A stretch of DNA of 57,340 nucleotides from DATJZG01 sp035499295 (GCA_035499295.1 DATJZG010000135.1:1-57340), one strand, 5' to 3'; shown: positions 25,745 to 34,672, counted from the stretch's first letter. Notes: generated by a model not told the origin, from the letters alone. Made by a program: numbers and translations.

Positions 25745-26290
25745 ATGACCAGATTCGGCTCGATGCTTACCGCGGCCGCGACCGTCGCGGTCCTCTCTGC
25801 CTCCCCTGCGCGCGCCCAAGAGTTCGTGGGTCGGTACTCCGGCTTCAACGAGGTCGGTGCCCTCAACAACGAGAGCGGCTCCATTTTCTCCGAGGGCAAA
25901 GGTCTCCTCGAGCTGACGCTCGACAAGGCTGCCGGGACCCTCACCTACAAGCTGACCTACTCGGACCTGGGATCGGCCGTCACGCAAGCGCACATCCATT
26001 TCGGCAAGCCCCATGTCGCCGGTGCGATCATGGTGTTCTTCTGCTCGAACCTCCCGAGCGCTCCGGCCGGTACGCAGGCGTGCCCAGCGAGCGCCGGGAC
26101 GGTCACGGGGACGATCACCGCGAATGACGTGCGGCCCATCGCGACCCAAAACGTGTCCGCGGGGGATTTCGAGGCCCTGGTGGCAGCGCTCGAGTCTCAC
26201 ACCGCGTACGGAAACATTCACACGGTCAACTTCCCCGCGGGGGAGATCCGAGCGGACATCGAACGCCGCGAAAGAGACCACGAACGGTAG
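25745..26290 (+). CDS. Exported CHRD-domain protein
   Basis: 181 aa with a Sec signal peptide (cleavage likely after SPARA-Q). The body matches the CHRD domain: LELTLDKAAGTLTYKLTYSD, then VTQAHIHFGKPHVAGAIMVF with the conserved HIH motif, and a C-terminal GNIHTVNFPAGEIRADI. CHRD domains occur in chordin and in many bacterial secreted proteins; their ligand is not established. The short RERDHER tail is charged. Confidence 0.9.
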   Translation: MTRFGSMLTAAATVAVLSASPARAQEFVGRYSGFNEVGALNNESGSIFSEGKGLLELTLDKAAGTLTYKLTYSDLGSAVTQAHIHFGKPHVAGAIMVFFCSNLPSAPAGTQACPASAGTVTGTITANDVRPIATQNVSAGDFEALVAALESHTAYGNIHTVNFPAGEIRADIERRERDHER

Positions 26291-26357
26291 GGAGCCTGGC
26301 GCCGGTGACTCGCAGCCTCGATCGACCGCCGAGGGCGGCAGAGGAGGGCGGAAGGAA

Positions 26358-26532
26358 TTGGACGCACGAGAAGAGGCGAACCGAATCATCGAGGAGATGG
26401 TGGAGCGTGAGACGCGCGCGGGACCGGCGGGACGCCGCGGCGTTCGCGGATCTCTTCCATCCGGATACGGTATGGCCCTGGCCACCAACGGCTCACGACC
26501 ACGACCCCTCCGGTTGGGTGTTCGTGATGGTG
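26358..26532 (+). pseudogene. SnoaL-like (NTF2-fold) gene fragment, frameshifted
   Basis: A TTG at 26358 with AGGAGGGCGG upstream starts DAREEANRIIEEMVERE. A frameshift near 26410 leads to RDRRDAAAFADLFHPDTVWP and WPPTAHDHDP in another frame, a pattern typical of SnoaL/NTF2-like proteins. The sequence stops at WVFVM and turns directly into a PAS-like segment. Roughly two thirds of the domain is missing. Confidence 0.6.
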
Positions 26533-26542
26533 GCGAAAGCGC

Positions 26543-26788
26543 GACCGCGCGCTGCTCCAGGCCATGCCCGACGTGCTGGTGCGGACCGATCGCGACGGGC
26601 GCTTCATCGAGGCGCCCCGCCGGGCGCGGCTCTACCCGCCCACCCCGAGGAGCTGACCGGCCGGAGCGTCTTCGGGCTCATCCCGCCCGAGGTTGGCGGC
26701 TCGCATGCGCAACGCCATCCATCTGTCCTTCGATTCGGAGTCCGCCCAGGTGGTCGAGTACGCCACCCGCTACGGAACCGAGGGGGGG
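26543..26788 (+). pseudogene. PAS-domain gene fragment with two frameshifts
   Basis: Across three frames the sequence reads ALLQAMPDVLVRTDRDGRFI, then PEELTGRSVFGLIPPEV, then AARMRNAIHLSFDSESAQVV and EYATRYGTE. Joined, this is a typical sensory PAS domain of a histidine kinase or diguanylate cyclase. No output domain follows. It abuts a truncated nitroreductase gene on the opposite strand. Confidence 0.65.
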
Positions 26789-26795
26789 AGTTCCT

Positions 26796-27107
26796 CCACG
26801 ACGGCGGGAACCTCGCGGCGAGGAGCCCGACCTTTCGCCGGCGAAGCTCCTCCTCGGAGAATGAGAGCTGTCGGTAGTTCTCGCGGATGAATTGCGTGGA
26901 GACGCGGCGCTCGACGGCTCCAACCGCCTGCAAGAGCCTTCGGTCGTCCACCGCGACGATCTGGAGGTTCTGCATGCTGTGAGCGGTCGGCGCCCATCGC
27001 GCGGCTTCCAGGACTCGCCGAAGGTCCTCTGGCGGGGCCGGGCGCTCGGGATCGAATGGCGTCCGCAGCGAATTCCTCGCCCGAATGACTTCCAGAATGT
27101 CGCTCAT
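26796..27107 (-). pseudogene. Truncated nitroreductase-family gene
   Basis: From an ATG with GGGAG upstream the first 104 codons read like a nitroreductase (MSDILEVIRARNSLRTPFDP, RRVLEAARWAPTAHSMQN, LSFSEEELRRRK). Similarity ends at FPPSW, where the opposite-strand PAS fragment begins. The open frame continues to 26604 but encodes antisense of that fragment. The C-terminal flavin-binding half is gone, so it is probably inactive. Confidence 0.7.
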
Positions 27108-27444
27108 GCCGTAGCGCTCCCATCGCTCGCAGGTCCACGGTCAGCGCGCGAGCACTCCCAAGGGAAGCCTGCGACCTCCGGCGCCTCCCCGGCATGACTC
27201 GCGTCAACCGTCCCGCTGTGGCCGCCGCTCCTTTCCGTTTCCCGACGGCGTTCTTCCACGGGTTGCCCCGTCCAGAGGACCTGATTTGAGGCCTTGAAGT
27301 GACGCGGGGACTGCGAGAGGAGCGTGAGGTCCCCTTCAGGGGTCGCCCTGGGGTTACCGCATCGCTCAGGGACGTGGCTCACGGCGCCTTGTCTGCGACC
27401 CTGGACCGCGATCGGTCGAAGGCCTCGTTCAGGGAGGATGGGAG
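27108..27444. other. Intergenic region, no gene recognised
   Basis: No frame shows protein-like sequence. It may carry the nitroreductase fragment's old promoter and the promoter of the small membrane protein downstream. Confidence 0.35.
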
Positions 27445-27606
27445 ATGGAAAAGCTACGGATCGAGCAGCACAGCTTCACCGGGACCCTCTGGGTGGCGGG
27501 ATGGCTCTTCAGCATCGGGTACCTGCGACTGAGCTTCTGGAAGGGGGTCCTCGCCATCGCCCTGTGGCCCTACTACCTGGGCGCGACGTTCGGTGTCGCT
27601 CGCTGA
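27445..27606 (+). CDS. Small membrane protein (53 aa)
   Basis: ATG at 27445 preceded by AGGGAGGATGGGAG, stop at 27604. The product begins MEKLRIEQHSFTGTLWVAGW and continues with LFSIGYLRLSFWKGVLAIAL and WPYYLGATFGVAR. It has one or two hydrophobic segments rich in Trp, Tyr and Phe, a polar N-terminus and a short C-terminus. The composition is clearly that of a translated membrane peptide and unlike the arginine-rich shadow frames around it. Function unknown. Confidence 0.65.
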   Translation: MEKLRIEQHSFTGTLWVAGWLFSIGYLRLSFWKGVLAIALWPYYLGATFGVAR

Positions 27607-27690
27607 CCGGGAAGGTCCCCCCTTCCTGCGGCGCGCGGAGCGGGTCGCGGCGGCAGGGACAGTCGGGTCTCGCCGTAGTAGATTGCGGCC

Positions 27691-28062
27691 TTGAGGCGAG
27701 TTCTTCCGCTGGGACTCTTCGCCGCCGTGGCGGCCTGCCGATCCTCGGCGCCCTACACGATCCCCGCCGCCGCCATCAACACCGCGATCGCGGCGAGCTC
27801 GTCGGCGGTGCAGCGTTCCCAGGGGGGCTGCTACGCCACGTGCACGGGCAACACGGTGTGCAACCCGACCACGGGCTTCTGTGAGCCCTTCGTGATCGGC
27901 TGCCCGCCGGGCGAACCGACGACCTCCCCCTGTTCGACGAATCCGGACATGGCCACTACCCGGGCGGCGCCCTCGGGAGGCGCGGGGTTGCCGGTCGGCG
28001 TCTCGCCAGCCACCGGTTCGGTGCCGCCGCCACCTGCGGAGTCGTCGCCGAAGTTCCCGTAG
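27691..28062 (+). CDS. Small cysteine-containing lipoprotein
   Basis: 123 aa from a TTG start (MRRVLPLGLFAAVAAC), with the lipobox VAAC at residues 13-16. After an alanine/serine-rich stretch comes CYATCTGNTVCNPTTGFCE, a compact four-cysteine motif probably held by disulfides, followed by two further cysteines and a long Pro/Ser/Gly-rich tail. Short lipoproteins of this kind are common in myxobacteria. The SRPBCC gene starts 15 bp downstream. Function unknown. Confidence 0.65.
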   Translation: MRRVLPLGLFAAVAACRSSAPYTIPAAAINTAIAASSSAVQRSQGGCYATCTGNTVCNPTTGFCEPFVIGCPPGEPTTSPCSTNPDMATTRAAPSGGAGLPVGVSPATGSVPPPPAESSPKFP

Positions 28063-28077
28063 CCGGTCCGTTGCCCC

Positions 28078-28536
28078 ATGGACTTCCGCTACGCCTTCGT
28101 CACCCATTGGTTCCTCCCGGCTGCGGTGGACCGTGTCTGGGATCAGCTCACGGCTCCCGAGGAGTGGCCGCAGTGGTGGCGCGCAGTCGAGCGAGTCGAG
28201 ATGGTCCGGCGCGGAGGTTCGGATGGGGTTGGAGCCGTGCGACGCTACACCTGGCGCAGCCGGCTTCCCTACCGCCTTGTCTTCGAGATCGAGACGGTGC
28301 TCATCGAGCCGAAAGCGATCATCGAGGGGCGGGCCACCGGTGAGCTGGAGGGGAAGGGGCGCTGGCAGGTTTGGGGAGACGGCGACGCGACCCGGGTCCG
28401 ATACGACTGGCAGGTCTCGGTCGCGAAGCCGTGGATGCGATGGCTTTCCCCGGTCGCGCGCCCGCTCTTCGCTTGGAACCACGACGTGGCGATGAGGTGG
28501 GGACGCGAAGGGTTGATGCGCCGACTCCGGGGATAG
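28078..28536 (+). CDS. SRPBCC-family protein (polyketide cyclase/dehydrase-like)
   Basis: 152 aa. The START/Bet v1-like helix-grip fold is suggested by the N-terminal strand, then AAVDRVWDQLTAPEEWPQWW, the central GAVRRYTWRSRLPYRLVFEI strands, and a long C-terminal amphipathic helix WNHDVAMRWGREGLMRRL. Such proteins bind hydrophobic ligands in a cavity; many have no known reaction. It follows the lipoprotein gene by 15 bp and may be cotranscribed. Confidence 0.85.
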   Translation: MDFRYAFVTHWFLPAAVDRVWDQLTAPEEWPQWWRAVERVEMVRRGGSDGVGAVRRYTWRSRLPYRLVFEIETVLIEPKAIIEGRATGELEGKGRWQVWGDGDATRVRYDWQVSVAKPWMRWLSPVARPLFAWNHDVAMRWGREGLMRRLRG

Positions 28537-28628
28537 ATGCCGGCTTTTCAGGGCGCGCCTGTGCCGGTCCCCGCGGGTGGCCTGCGGGCGCCGCCGCGCG
28601 ACGCCGGCCACCGCGCGGGCACCGCCCG

Positions 28629-28928
28629 TCAGGGCGAGGTCCAAATGGAATTCAGCCATTCCTGGTCCTCGCGCGATCGGCGAGCGGCCCTCTCCTGCGC
28701 CTCCCGCGATCCGTTTGCGCAGGGCGAAGGGGCACGAAGCGCCTCCGGCGTCGCCGCGGCGGAGGGCGACGCCGGGTCCCCGCGCTCGATCGCCGCGGGT
28801 GCGGCGCTCGCGGCTCTGGCGTAGCGATCGCGATCACCGGCCTCGCCCCTGGCCGACGAGGAGGCTGTCGCTAGCGCGACCAGCAACCCAGCGCGCAGCC
28901 AGGCCTTAGCGGTGGATTCCTTGATCAT
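28629..28928 (-). CDS. Small exported protein of unknown function
   Basis: 99 aa. The ATG at 28928 has AAGGAGAG 6 nt upstream. A signal peptide is visible (KAWLRAGLLVALATASSSARGEA). The mature part is Ala/Arg/Ser-rich with RDRYARAASAAPAAIE and a C-terminal REDQEWLNSIWTSP, and has one cysteine. It looks disordered or helical. The strong ribosome-binding site and signal peptide support it being a real gene. Confidence 0.6.
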   Translation of the reverse strand: MIKESTAKAWLRAGLLVALATASSSARGEAGDRDRYARAASAAPAAIERGDPASPSAAATPEALRAPSPCANGSREAQERAARRSREDQEWLNSIWTSP

Positions 28929-29141
28929 CTGTGCTCTCCTTCTTCGTGTCTTCTTCGTGCGCCTCGGGCGCCGTGCGTTTCCATCGGGTGCTGCTTCGCC
29001 CTGCCTAACGCCCGATGCCGGGATCGGTTCCCTGCCTTGACGTGCTGGCGGGGGCGGCACGGGGCCCGCGACCCCGCCGCCGTCCGGCGTTGTGCGCTCT
29101 CCCTGCGCCCGTTAAGAGCGAAGACGCTCGGAGGGTTTTCC

Positions 29142-29423
29142 ATGTGTCGCAACATCCGCGTCCTCTACAACTTCGAGCCGCCCACGACCGACGAGGAGAT
29201 CCGCGCCGCGGCGCTCCAGTACGTGCGCAAGGTGAGCGGCCTGCGCGCTCCTTCGGCCGCGGACGCTCGGGCCTTCGAGCGGGCCATCGCACGCATCGCC
29301 GCTTCCACGGCGGAGCTCCTTGGTACCCTGAGAGCGCGGACGGCTGTGCGGACGAGGGAAGGGGAACGGGAGCGCGCTCGCGTCCGCGGTGCCCGGCGCG
29401 AGGCGAGCGCGCGCTCCCTGTAG
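29142..29423 (+). CDS. DUF2277 protein
   Basis: 93 aa from the ATG at 29142 (CGGAGGG upstream). The sequence MCRNIRVLYNFEPPTTDEEI followed by RAAALQYVRKVSGLRAPSAA is the hallmark of DUF2277, with the conserved MCRNI start. The length is typical plus a short arginine-rich tail. The family is widespread in Actinobacteria, Myxococcota and Chloroflexi; its function is not established. Confidence 0.92.
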   Translation: MCRNIRVLYNFEPPTTDEEIRAAALQYVRKVSGLRAPSAADARAFERAIARIAASTAELLGTLRARTAVRTREGERERARVRGARREASARSL

Positions 29424-29434
29424 CCCGACCCCAT

Positions 29435-29458
29435 CGAGCCCCGGCGCCGGGGGCTTCG
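29435..29458. terminator. Weak terminator-like hairpin
   Basis: CGAGCCCCGGC (29435-29445) pairs with GCCGGGGGCTTCG (29446-29458), with one bulged G and one wobble, directly after the DUF2277 stop. No loop bases separate the arms and there is no T-tract, so support is modest. Confidence 0.3.
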
Positions 29459-29594
29459 AGCGAGCACGCCCCTCTCCGGCGCCTCCCCTGGGGACGGCAG
29501 CGGCCACAGGCGGGGGACGCGCTTGCCGACGCTTCGCCGCGTCGAGAGGAGGATCGATTTCGGCGATTCCGCGGTGTCCGCGGGCGGTCCACAC

Positions 29595-29624
29595 TTGAAC
29601 CCCCTTCGAGTGCGGTGCTAGCGT
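29595..29624 (+). promoter_or_regulatory. Candidate promoter of the acyl-CoA dehydrogenase/ETF operon
   Basis: TTGAAC (29595-29600), an 18-bp spacer and TAGCGT (29619-29624) resemble a sigma-70 -35/-10 pair. It lies about 90 bp upstream of the first gene of the operon, in an otherwise gene-free interval. Confidence 0.35.
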
Positions 29625-29714
29625 GCCGGGTCGTTTCAGCGGCCGAATGCCGCGCCGCTCGCGTTCTCACCTTCTTGGCCGCGCCCGGGCCCGGGCGCGA
29701 AAGGGGTAGTCCCC

Positions 29715-31946
29715 ATGGCCGTTCCCGCAACCGCCCTGACCGAGACCCTCCGCACCCTTCCCGGCGACGACGTCCGGCAGGTGCTCTGGCGCTTCCAGGA
29801 TCGCTATGACCTCCAGATGCTCGTGCAGTCGGTGCGGTCCGTGGCGCGCGGTCCCGTCGCCAGGATGGTGGCCGAGGGAGCTCGCAACAGCCACGAGTGG
29901 ACGGAGCAGAAGAACGAGCTGCTTGGGCACTACGACGCGGCGGGGGTGACCGGGGTGTTCATGGAGCCGCACCAAGGCGGCTTCATCGAGGGTCCGAAGA
30001 ACATGGCGCTGGCGCTGACGGCGTTCGAGCTCGCCTGGGTCGACGCCGGCGCCGCCACCGGCAGCCTGGCGGGCCACCTCGCGCTCTCGCCGATCCACGA
30101 GCGCGGAACGCCGGAGCAGCGAGACCGCTACATGAGCCTCGCGGCGCCACCGAAGCCGGGCGAGGATCGCAAGCCGTGGCGGGGGGCCTTCGCGCTCACC
30201 GAGCCCATTCCCTACGTCGGTGTGGACACCGGCATGCTCGGCGGCAAGCTGCGCGTGGTCGAGTGGGAGCCGGGCAAGGAGCCCATCCTTCACGTGGAGA
30301 AGCGCGGCCGCTTCATCACCAACATGGGCTTCGCCAACTTCGTCACTGCGGCCGTGGACTCGGCCGATCCGCGGATCAAGGGCACGTGCATGATCATCCT
30401 GGAGGAGGGGGATCCGGGGACCTGGGATCGAGGCACGCCCACGAAGAAGCTCGTCCACCAGCTCTCGTCCACCTCCGACCCGGTGCTGAGCCTCAAGGTC
30501 CCGGCCTCGCGCATCGTGGGCGGCTACGCCGTGAAGGACGGTGTCATCGTCCCCCGCTACTCCCATGACGAGGTCATCGCGGCGGTGTTCAAGCACACCC
30601 GCGTGCCCGTGGGGTTGATGACGGCGGCAAAGCTCCTTTCTGCTGTCGAGCCGGTCATCCGCTACCAGCGCGGCCGGTTCCGCGGGTCGGAGCAGGCCAA
30701 GCCCGGGACGCTTCGCTATGACCTCGGGCTCCAGCAGCGGGAGGACGTGCTCCACCGGCTCACCGACGTGTGGGCCACCGGCGAGGCCGCGGCGTCCCTG
30801 GGTTTCGCCACCGCGCGCCTCTTCGACGAACTCGACCCGCTGGAGAGGGAGAAGGCCGAGATCCTGGCGGCCAAGGGGATCGGCGGGGGGAGGGCCGAGC
30901 TCAAGCTGTTCAGGGAGGTCAACGAGCGTGCCATCGAGCTCGTCAGGCTTCGCGGCAAGCCCGATGGCGAGCGTGACGAGAAGAGGATCGCCGAGTTGCA
31001 GGCCGATCCGCTGGTCCGCTACGCCATCCTCGATTCCGCCGGAGCGGTGCTCTGTCCGGCGACCAAGCTGTGGAACACCGGGCACGGCGCGACCATGATG
31101 CGCGAGGCCGTGAGCCTCATGGGCGGTTACGGGATCACCGAGGACTGCCCGGGGTTCCTGGGTCAGAAGTGGATGGACGCCCAGCTCGAGGCCACCTACG
31201 AGGGCCCAGAGGCCGTGCAGCGCCGCCAACTGTCGGTGACGATGACGAACCCCGTCTTCCTGGCCCAGTTCGAGGAGTGGATCAGCGAGCTGCGTGCCAT
31301 CGCCAACGAGCGCCCGGACACCGGCGCCTGCGCCCTCGCCTCCGCCATGCGGGTTTGGCTCTACAGCTACGGACACCTGCAAATCGCGGCCGACGCCGAC
31401 GGGGACGCGCTCTTCCAAGGGCCGCGCCAAGGGGTGACCTTCCCCATGGCCGACGCGCTCGGCTGGCTCATGGCGGCTCGCTGCCTGGTCATGGACGTGA
31501 TCGAGCTGGAGAAGGCGGGCGCCCAGAGCCCCGCGCTGGCCGAGGCCCTGCCGGGCCTGGCCGTGTTCCTGGGAGACCTCGCCCACGTGCAGATCGCGCG
31601 CGCCGCTGGCGAGGTGGGCCGGATCTGCGCCGAGCTCGTCTACGGGTACAACAAGCACCCCGAGTGGGACGAGGAAGCACGCCGGGTCTGCTACACCACC
31701 GACGAGCTCGAGTCCTTGGAGGGAATCGTCTCGGGCATCGGTACCGCGGCCCTGGACGTCATCGGCCCCGGGGGGACGCATCCGGTCAAGGCGGGCCCCT
31801 GCGCTCGCTGCCAGAACCTGACGGACTTCTCGGCGCTCCGCGTCAAGATGGACGCATGCCTCACCGGCTCCCGGCTCTCTAAGGATCGGGCGGCCGAGGC
31901 GATCTCTAGGGTCATGATCCCGGAGGCACTCGACTACCCCGCCTAG
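29715..31946 (+). CDS. Acyl-CoA dehydrogenase, large (DmdC/AcdA-like) form
   Basis: 743 aa, about twice the length of a standard acyl-CoA dehydrogenase. It has AFALTEPIPYVGVDTG in the flavin/substrate region, KKLVHQLSSTSD, LMGGYGITEDCPGFLGQKW, and AQLEATYEGPEAVQRRQLSV with the probable catalytic Glu. A long C-terminal extension follows, as in the MMPA-CoA dehydrogenase (DmdC) branch and related enzymes that cluster with ETF genes. It oxidises an acyl-CoA and passes electrons to ETF. It is the first gene of a four-gene operon with gaps of 39, 24 and 8 bp. Substrate is not deducible. Confidence 0.9.
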   Translation: MAVPATALTETLRTLPGDDVRQVLWRFQDRYDLQMLVQSVRSVARGPVARMVAEGARNSHEWTEQKNELLGHYDAAGVTGVFMEPHQGGFIEGPKNMALALTAFELAWVDAGAATGSLAGHLALSPIHERGTPEQRDRYMSLAAPPKPGEDRKPWRGAFALTEPIPYVGVDTGMLGGKLRVVEWEPGKEPILHVEKRGRFITNMGFANFVTAAVDSADPRIKGTCMIILEEGDPGTWDRGTPTKKLVHQLSSTSDPVLSLKVPASRIVGGYAVKDGVIVPRYSHDEVIAAVFKHTRVPVGLMTAAKLLSAVEPVIRYQRGRFRGSEQAKPGTLRYDLGLQQREDVLHRLTDVWATGEAAASLGFATARLFDELDPLEREKAEILAAKGIGGGRAELKLFREVNERAIELVRLRGKPDGERDEKRIAELQADPLVRYAILDSAGAVLCPATKLWNTGHGATMMREAVSLMGGYGITEDCPGFLGQKWMDAQLEATYEGPEAVQRRQLSVTMTNPVFLAQFEEWISELRAIANERPDTGACALASAMRVWLYSYGHLQIAADADGDALFQGPRQGVTFPMADALGWLMAARCLVMDVIELEKAGAQSPALAEALPGLAVFLGDLAHVQIARAAGEVGRICAELVYGYNKHPEWDEEARRVCYTTDELESLEGIVSGIGTAALDVIGPGGTHPVKAGPCARCQNLTDFSALRVKMDACLTGSRLSKDRAAEAISRVMIPEALDYPA

Positions 31947-31985
31947 CGGGGAAATGGCCTGGAACCCATCACTCCTGGAGCGAGC

Positions 31986-33836
31986 GTGTCGGAAAGCGAT
32001 CCCGCCGCCGAGCGGCAGACCATGGACGTGGACGTCGTTTGCGTGGGCTTTGGCCCGGCCATGGGTGGCTTCCTCACCACCCTCGCGCGCGGCTTGTCGA
32101 ATGCCGACGGCACACCGGCAGTGGACAGCGAGGTCATGCCGGGGATGCCGCCGCAGGTGGTGTGCTACGAGCGCGCCGACGGGCTCGGCTTCGGCGTTTC
32201 GGGCGTAGCGACGAGGGCGCGGAGCATACGGGCCACCTTCCCCGCCCTCGACCCCAGCCAGATACCCATGGCGACCCACGTCCGGGAGGAAAAGGTCCTT
32301 TACCTCCTCGACCCTGTGGGCGCCAGCCGGCGCTCGGCGGCGCTCCGGGGCATCGATGCCGCCATCCGCGGGCTGGCCTTCATGCTCCCGCTGAAGGACC
32401 ACGCCCTGGAGCTGCCCTACACCCCGGAGTTCCTCCACAAGAAGGGCGGACTCATCCTGTCGATCGGCCAGCTGAACCAGTGGGTGGCCGAGCAGCTCAT
32501 GGCCCAGGGCCAGGTCCAGCTTTGGCCCGGTTCGCCCGTCTCTGGCCCGCTCTTCGCCGGCGACAGGGTGGTGGGCGTGCGGTTGCTCGATCAGGGCGTC
32601 TCTCGCGACGGAGCGCCCGAGCCGGGCTACACGCCGGGTCTGGACGTGAGGGCCAAGCTGACCGTGGTGGGAGACGGACCGGTCGGCTCGGTCGGGCGCG
32701 CGCTCAACGACAGGCTGGGAATGCCGGATGGGCACCACGTCCGCGATTGGGCGGTTGGCTGCAAGATGGTGGTGGACCTGCCGGAGACCTGCACCCTCCC
32801 CGAGGGAACCGTCCTCCACACGCTGGGCTACCCGGAGCCGGAGATCTTCGGATTCCTCTACGTCCACCCCGCCCGCAGCGCGTCGGTGGGCATCTTCGTC
32901 CCCTCCTGGTTCGACAGCCCGGTGCGCACGAGCTACCGCTACCTGCAGCACTTCGTCATGCATCCGGCACTCTGGAAGCACCTGGCGGGCGGGAGGATGA
33001 GGTCCTGGGGCGCGAAGTCGATCCAGGAGTCGGGTCGGCGCGCCGAGCCGCACCTCGTCGGCGATGGGTTCGCCCGCATCGGCGAGGGCGCTGGCTCGAC
33101 CAACGTCCTCACCGCCTCGGGAGTGGACGAGGCCTGGGCCACCGGGACCCTGCTGGCCGAGGGCGTGCTCGAGCTCTACCGCCGGAGGCTCCCCTTCACC
33201 CGCGAGAACCTGGAGGCCGCCTACGTTGCGCGCCTGCGGCGGAGCTGGGTCGAGGAGGAGGCGCGAGTCGCCGAGAAGGCGCGCGACGGGTTCCAGAAGG
33301 GCGTGGTGACCGGCCTCCTCGGCATGGCGCTCTCGGGGCTGACCGGCGGCCGGATCAACCTCGGCAAGGAGCCGGTCGAACCACACGAGCGGATCGATTC
33401 GGTGGAGGGCTATTTCGCCGGACGCGTAGCCCCCGAGGACCTGGCGCGCATCCGGGCGGAGTGCGCCGCCAAGGGCGCCCCGCTCCATCCCGCTCTCATG
33501 AGTGCCGCCGGCTGGCCGGAGATCCCGTTCGACGGGCAGCTCCTCGTCAGCCACCAGGACGCGCTGCTCATCGGCGGCAAGGTGCAGGCCCCTCCCGGCT
33601 ACGCCGACCACGTGACGTTCCTCGACCCCGAGGTGTGCAAACGCTGCGGGGCGCGCGTCTGCGTCGAGGTGTGCTCCGGACAGGCCATCACTCCCGGCGA
33701 GGCTGCTCCCGGCTTCGACCGGGAGAAGTGCGTCCACTGCGGTGCCTGCCTCTGGAACTGCTCGCAGGTGGAGGGGGGGAGGGCCAACCTCCAGTTCCGC
33801 GCCGGCGCGGGCGGCCTGCACTCCGCCGAAAACTAG
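31986..33836 (+). CDS. ETF:quinone oxidoreductase-like flavoprotein fused to a ferredoxin domain (FixC-FixX type)
   Basis: 616 aa. The N-terminal FAD motif GFGPAMGGFLTTLARG opens an oxidoreductase of the FixC/ETF-QO type, with a substrate/FAD stretch GAGSTNVLTASGVDEAWATG near residue 375. The C-terminus (about 545-600) holds two cysteine clusters: CKRCGARVCVEVC (C-x2-C-x4-C-x3-C) and CVHCGACLWNC (C-x2-C-x2-C-x3-C). These could bind two [4Fe-4S] clusters, which would be one more than the single cluster of mitochondrial-type ETF-QO. Start is a GTG with TGGAG upstream. It would take electrons from the EtfAB encoded next to it and reduce quinone at the membrane. Confidence 0.88.
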   Translation: MSESDPAAERQTMDVDVVCVGFGPAMGGFLTTLARGLSNADGTPAVDSEVMPGMPPQVVCYERADGLGFGVSGVATRARSIRATFPALDPSQIPMATHVREEKVLYLLDPVGASRRSAALRGIDAAIRGLAFMLPLKDHALELPYTPEFLHKKGGLILSIGQLNQWVAEQLMAQGQVQLWPGSPVSGPLFAGDRVVGVRLLDQGVSRDGAPEPGYTPGLDVRAKLTVVGDGPVGSVGRALNDRLGMPDGHHVRDWAVGCKMVVDLPETCTLPEGTVLHTLGYPEPEIFGFLYVHPARSASVGIFVPSWFDSPVRTSYRYLQHFVMHPALWKHLAGGRMRSWGAKSIQESGRRAEPHLVGDGFARIGEGAGSTNVLTASGVDEAWATGTLLAEGVLELYRRRLPFTRENLEAAYVARLRRSWVEEEARVAEKARDGFQKGVVTGLLGMALSGLTGGRINLGKEPVEPHERIDSVEGYFAGRVAPEDLARIRAECAAKGAPLHPALMSAAGWPEIPFDGQLLVSHQDALLIGGKVQAPPGYADHVTFLDPEVCKRCGARVCVEVCSGQAITPGEAAPGFDREKCVHCGACLWNCSQVEGGRANLQFRAGAGGLHSAEN

Positions 33837-33860
33837 CCCCGAACCAGAGGAGAGGAGCCC

Positions 33861-34664
33861 ATGAGCCAGGGATTCCACATCGTCGTGTGCGGGGGCGTCG
33901 TTCCCGACCCCTTGCAGACCCTCGAGCCCGTTGCCGGCCCGGCCTTGAAGAACGAGCTCATGCTCCCGGCCTGCCTGGACCCCTGGTCCGCTCACGCGCT
34001 CTGGGAGGCGGCCAGCCTGTCGGCCAAGGCGCCCGGCTCGAAGGTGTGGCTCGTCACCCTGGGCCCCAAGGCCAAGGTGCAGCAGGTCATGATGGCCATC
34101 GCCCAGAAGGTGGCGTTCGAGCTGGTGGCACTCGACGGGCCCGCTGGCGGGTTCGTCGACGCCCACGAGACGGCGGCGGCGCTCACCGGCGCCATCGAAG
34201 GGATCGCCGGGCTCGATCGCTCGCGGCTCCTCCTCTTCGGAGGCTGGGAATCCGCGTCGCGCGGCACGGGGATCACGCTGCAGCTGATCGGCGAACGCCT
34301 CGGCATCTCCGACCAGTTCCAGGGAGTGGATCACCTGTCGGTACAACCGGACGGGAGCCTCGAGATCCTGGAGCGCGTGGAGGGGGGCAAGCATCAGGTC
34401 TCGGTCTGTGCCGGGCCGCCCGCGACCCTGGGTTGGGCGACCGGCAGCCTGCCGGAGCCGCGCAACAGCCCCCAGATGGGAATGCAGAACATGAAGGCGG
34501 TGATGCCCTCCCTGCAGAAGGCCAAGAGCTCCCCCGTGGGCCTGGGCGGGATCGAGTACCGATCGGTCAAGCTGCCGAAGGCGCAGCGCGAGACCCGGAT
34601 CGTGAAGGACGTGCCGGTGGACGAGATCGCGAGCGAGATCGTCGAGTGGATCGGAAGGGATTAG
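33861..34664 (+). CDS. etfB: Electron transfer flavoprotein, beta subunit
   Basis: 267 aa. It has the EtfB adenine-nucleotide alpha-hydrolase-like fold: an N-terminal VVCGGVVPDPLQTLEP, LDPWSAHALWEAASLSAK, GSKVWLVTLGP and LLLFGGWESASRGTGITLQL in place of the usual DGDTAQVGP-type loop. AGEs and lysines near the C-terminus (QNMKAVMPSLQKAKSSP) match the region that touches the dehydrogenase. It pairs with the alpha subunit encoded 8 bp downstream. An AGAGGAGAG ribosome-binding site is visible. Confidence 0.88.
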   Translation: MSQGFHIVVCGGVVPDPLQTLEPVAGPALKNELMLPACLDPWSAHALWEAASLSAKAPGSKVWLVTLGPKAKVQQVMMAIAQKVAFELVALDGPAGGFVDAHETAAALTGAIEGIAGLDRSRLLLFGGWESASRGTGITLQLIGERLGISDQFQGVDHLSVQPDGSLEILERVEGGKHQVSVCAGPPATLGWATGSLPEPRNSPQMGMQNMKAVMPSLQKAKSSPVGLGGIEYRSVKLPKAQRETRIVKDVPVDEIASEIVEWIGRD

Positions 34665-34672
34665 GAGGCGCC

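Noticed and set aside
29715..31946. Naming the large dehydrogenase dmdC (methylmercaptopropionyl-CoA dehydrogenase)
   Set aside because: Only branch-level resemblance is visible; no dmdA, dmdB or dmdD genes accompany it.
32039..34672. In-frame upstream extension of EtfA
   Set aside because: The extension is an out-of-frame reading of ETF-QO and EtfB; the ATG at 34673 has a clear AGGAGG.
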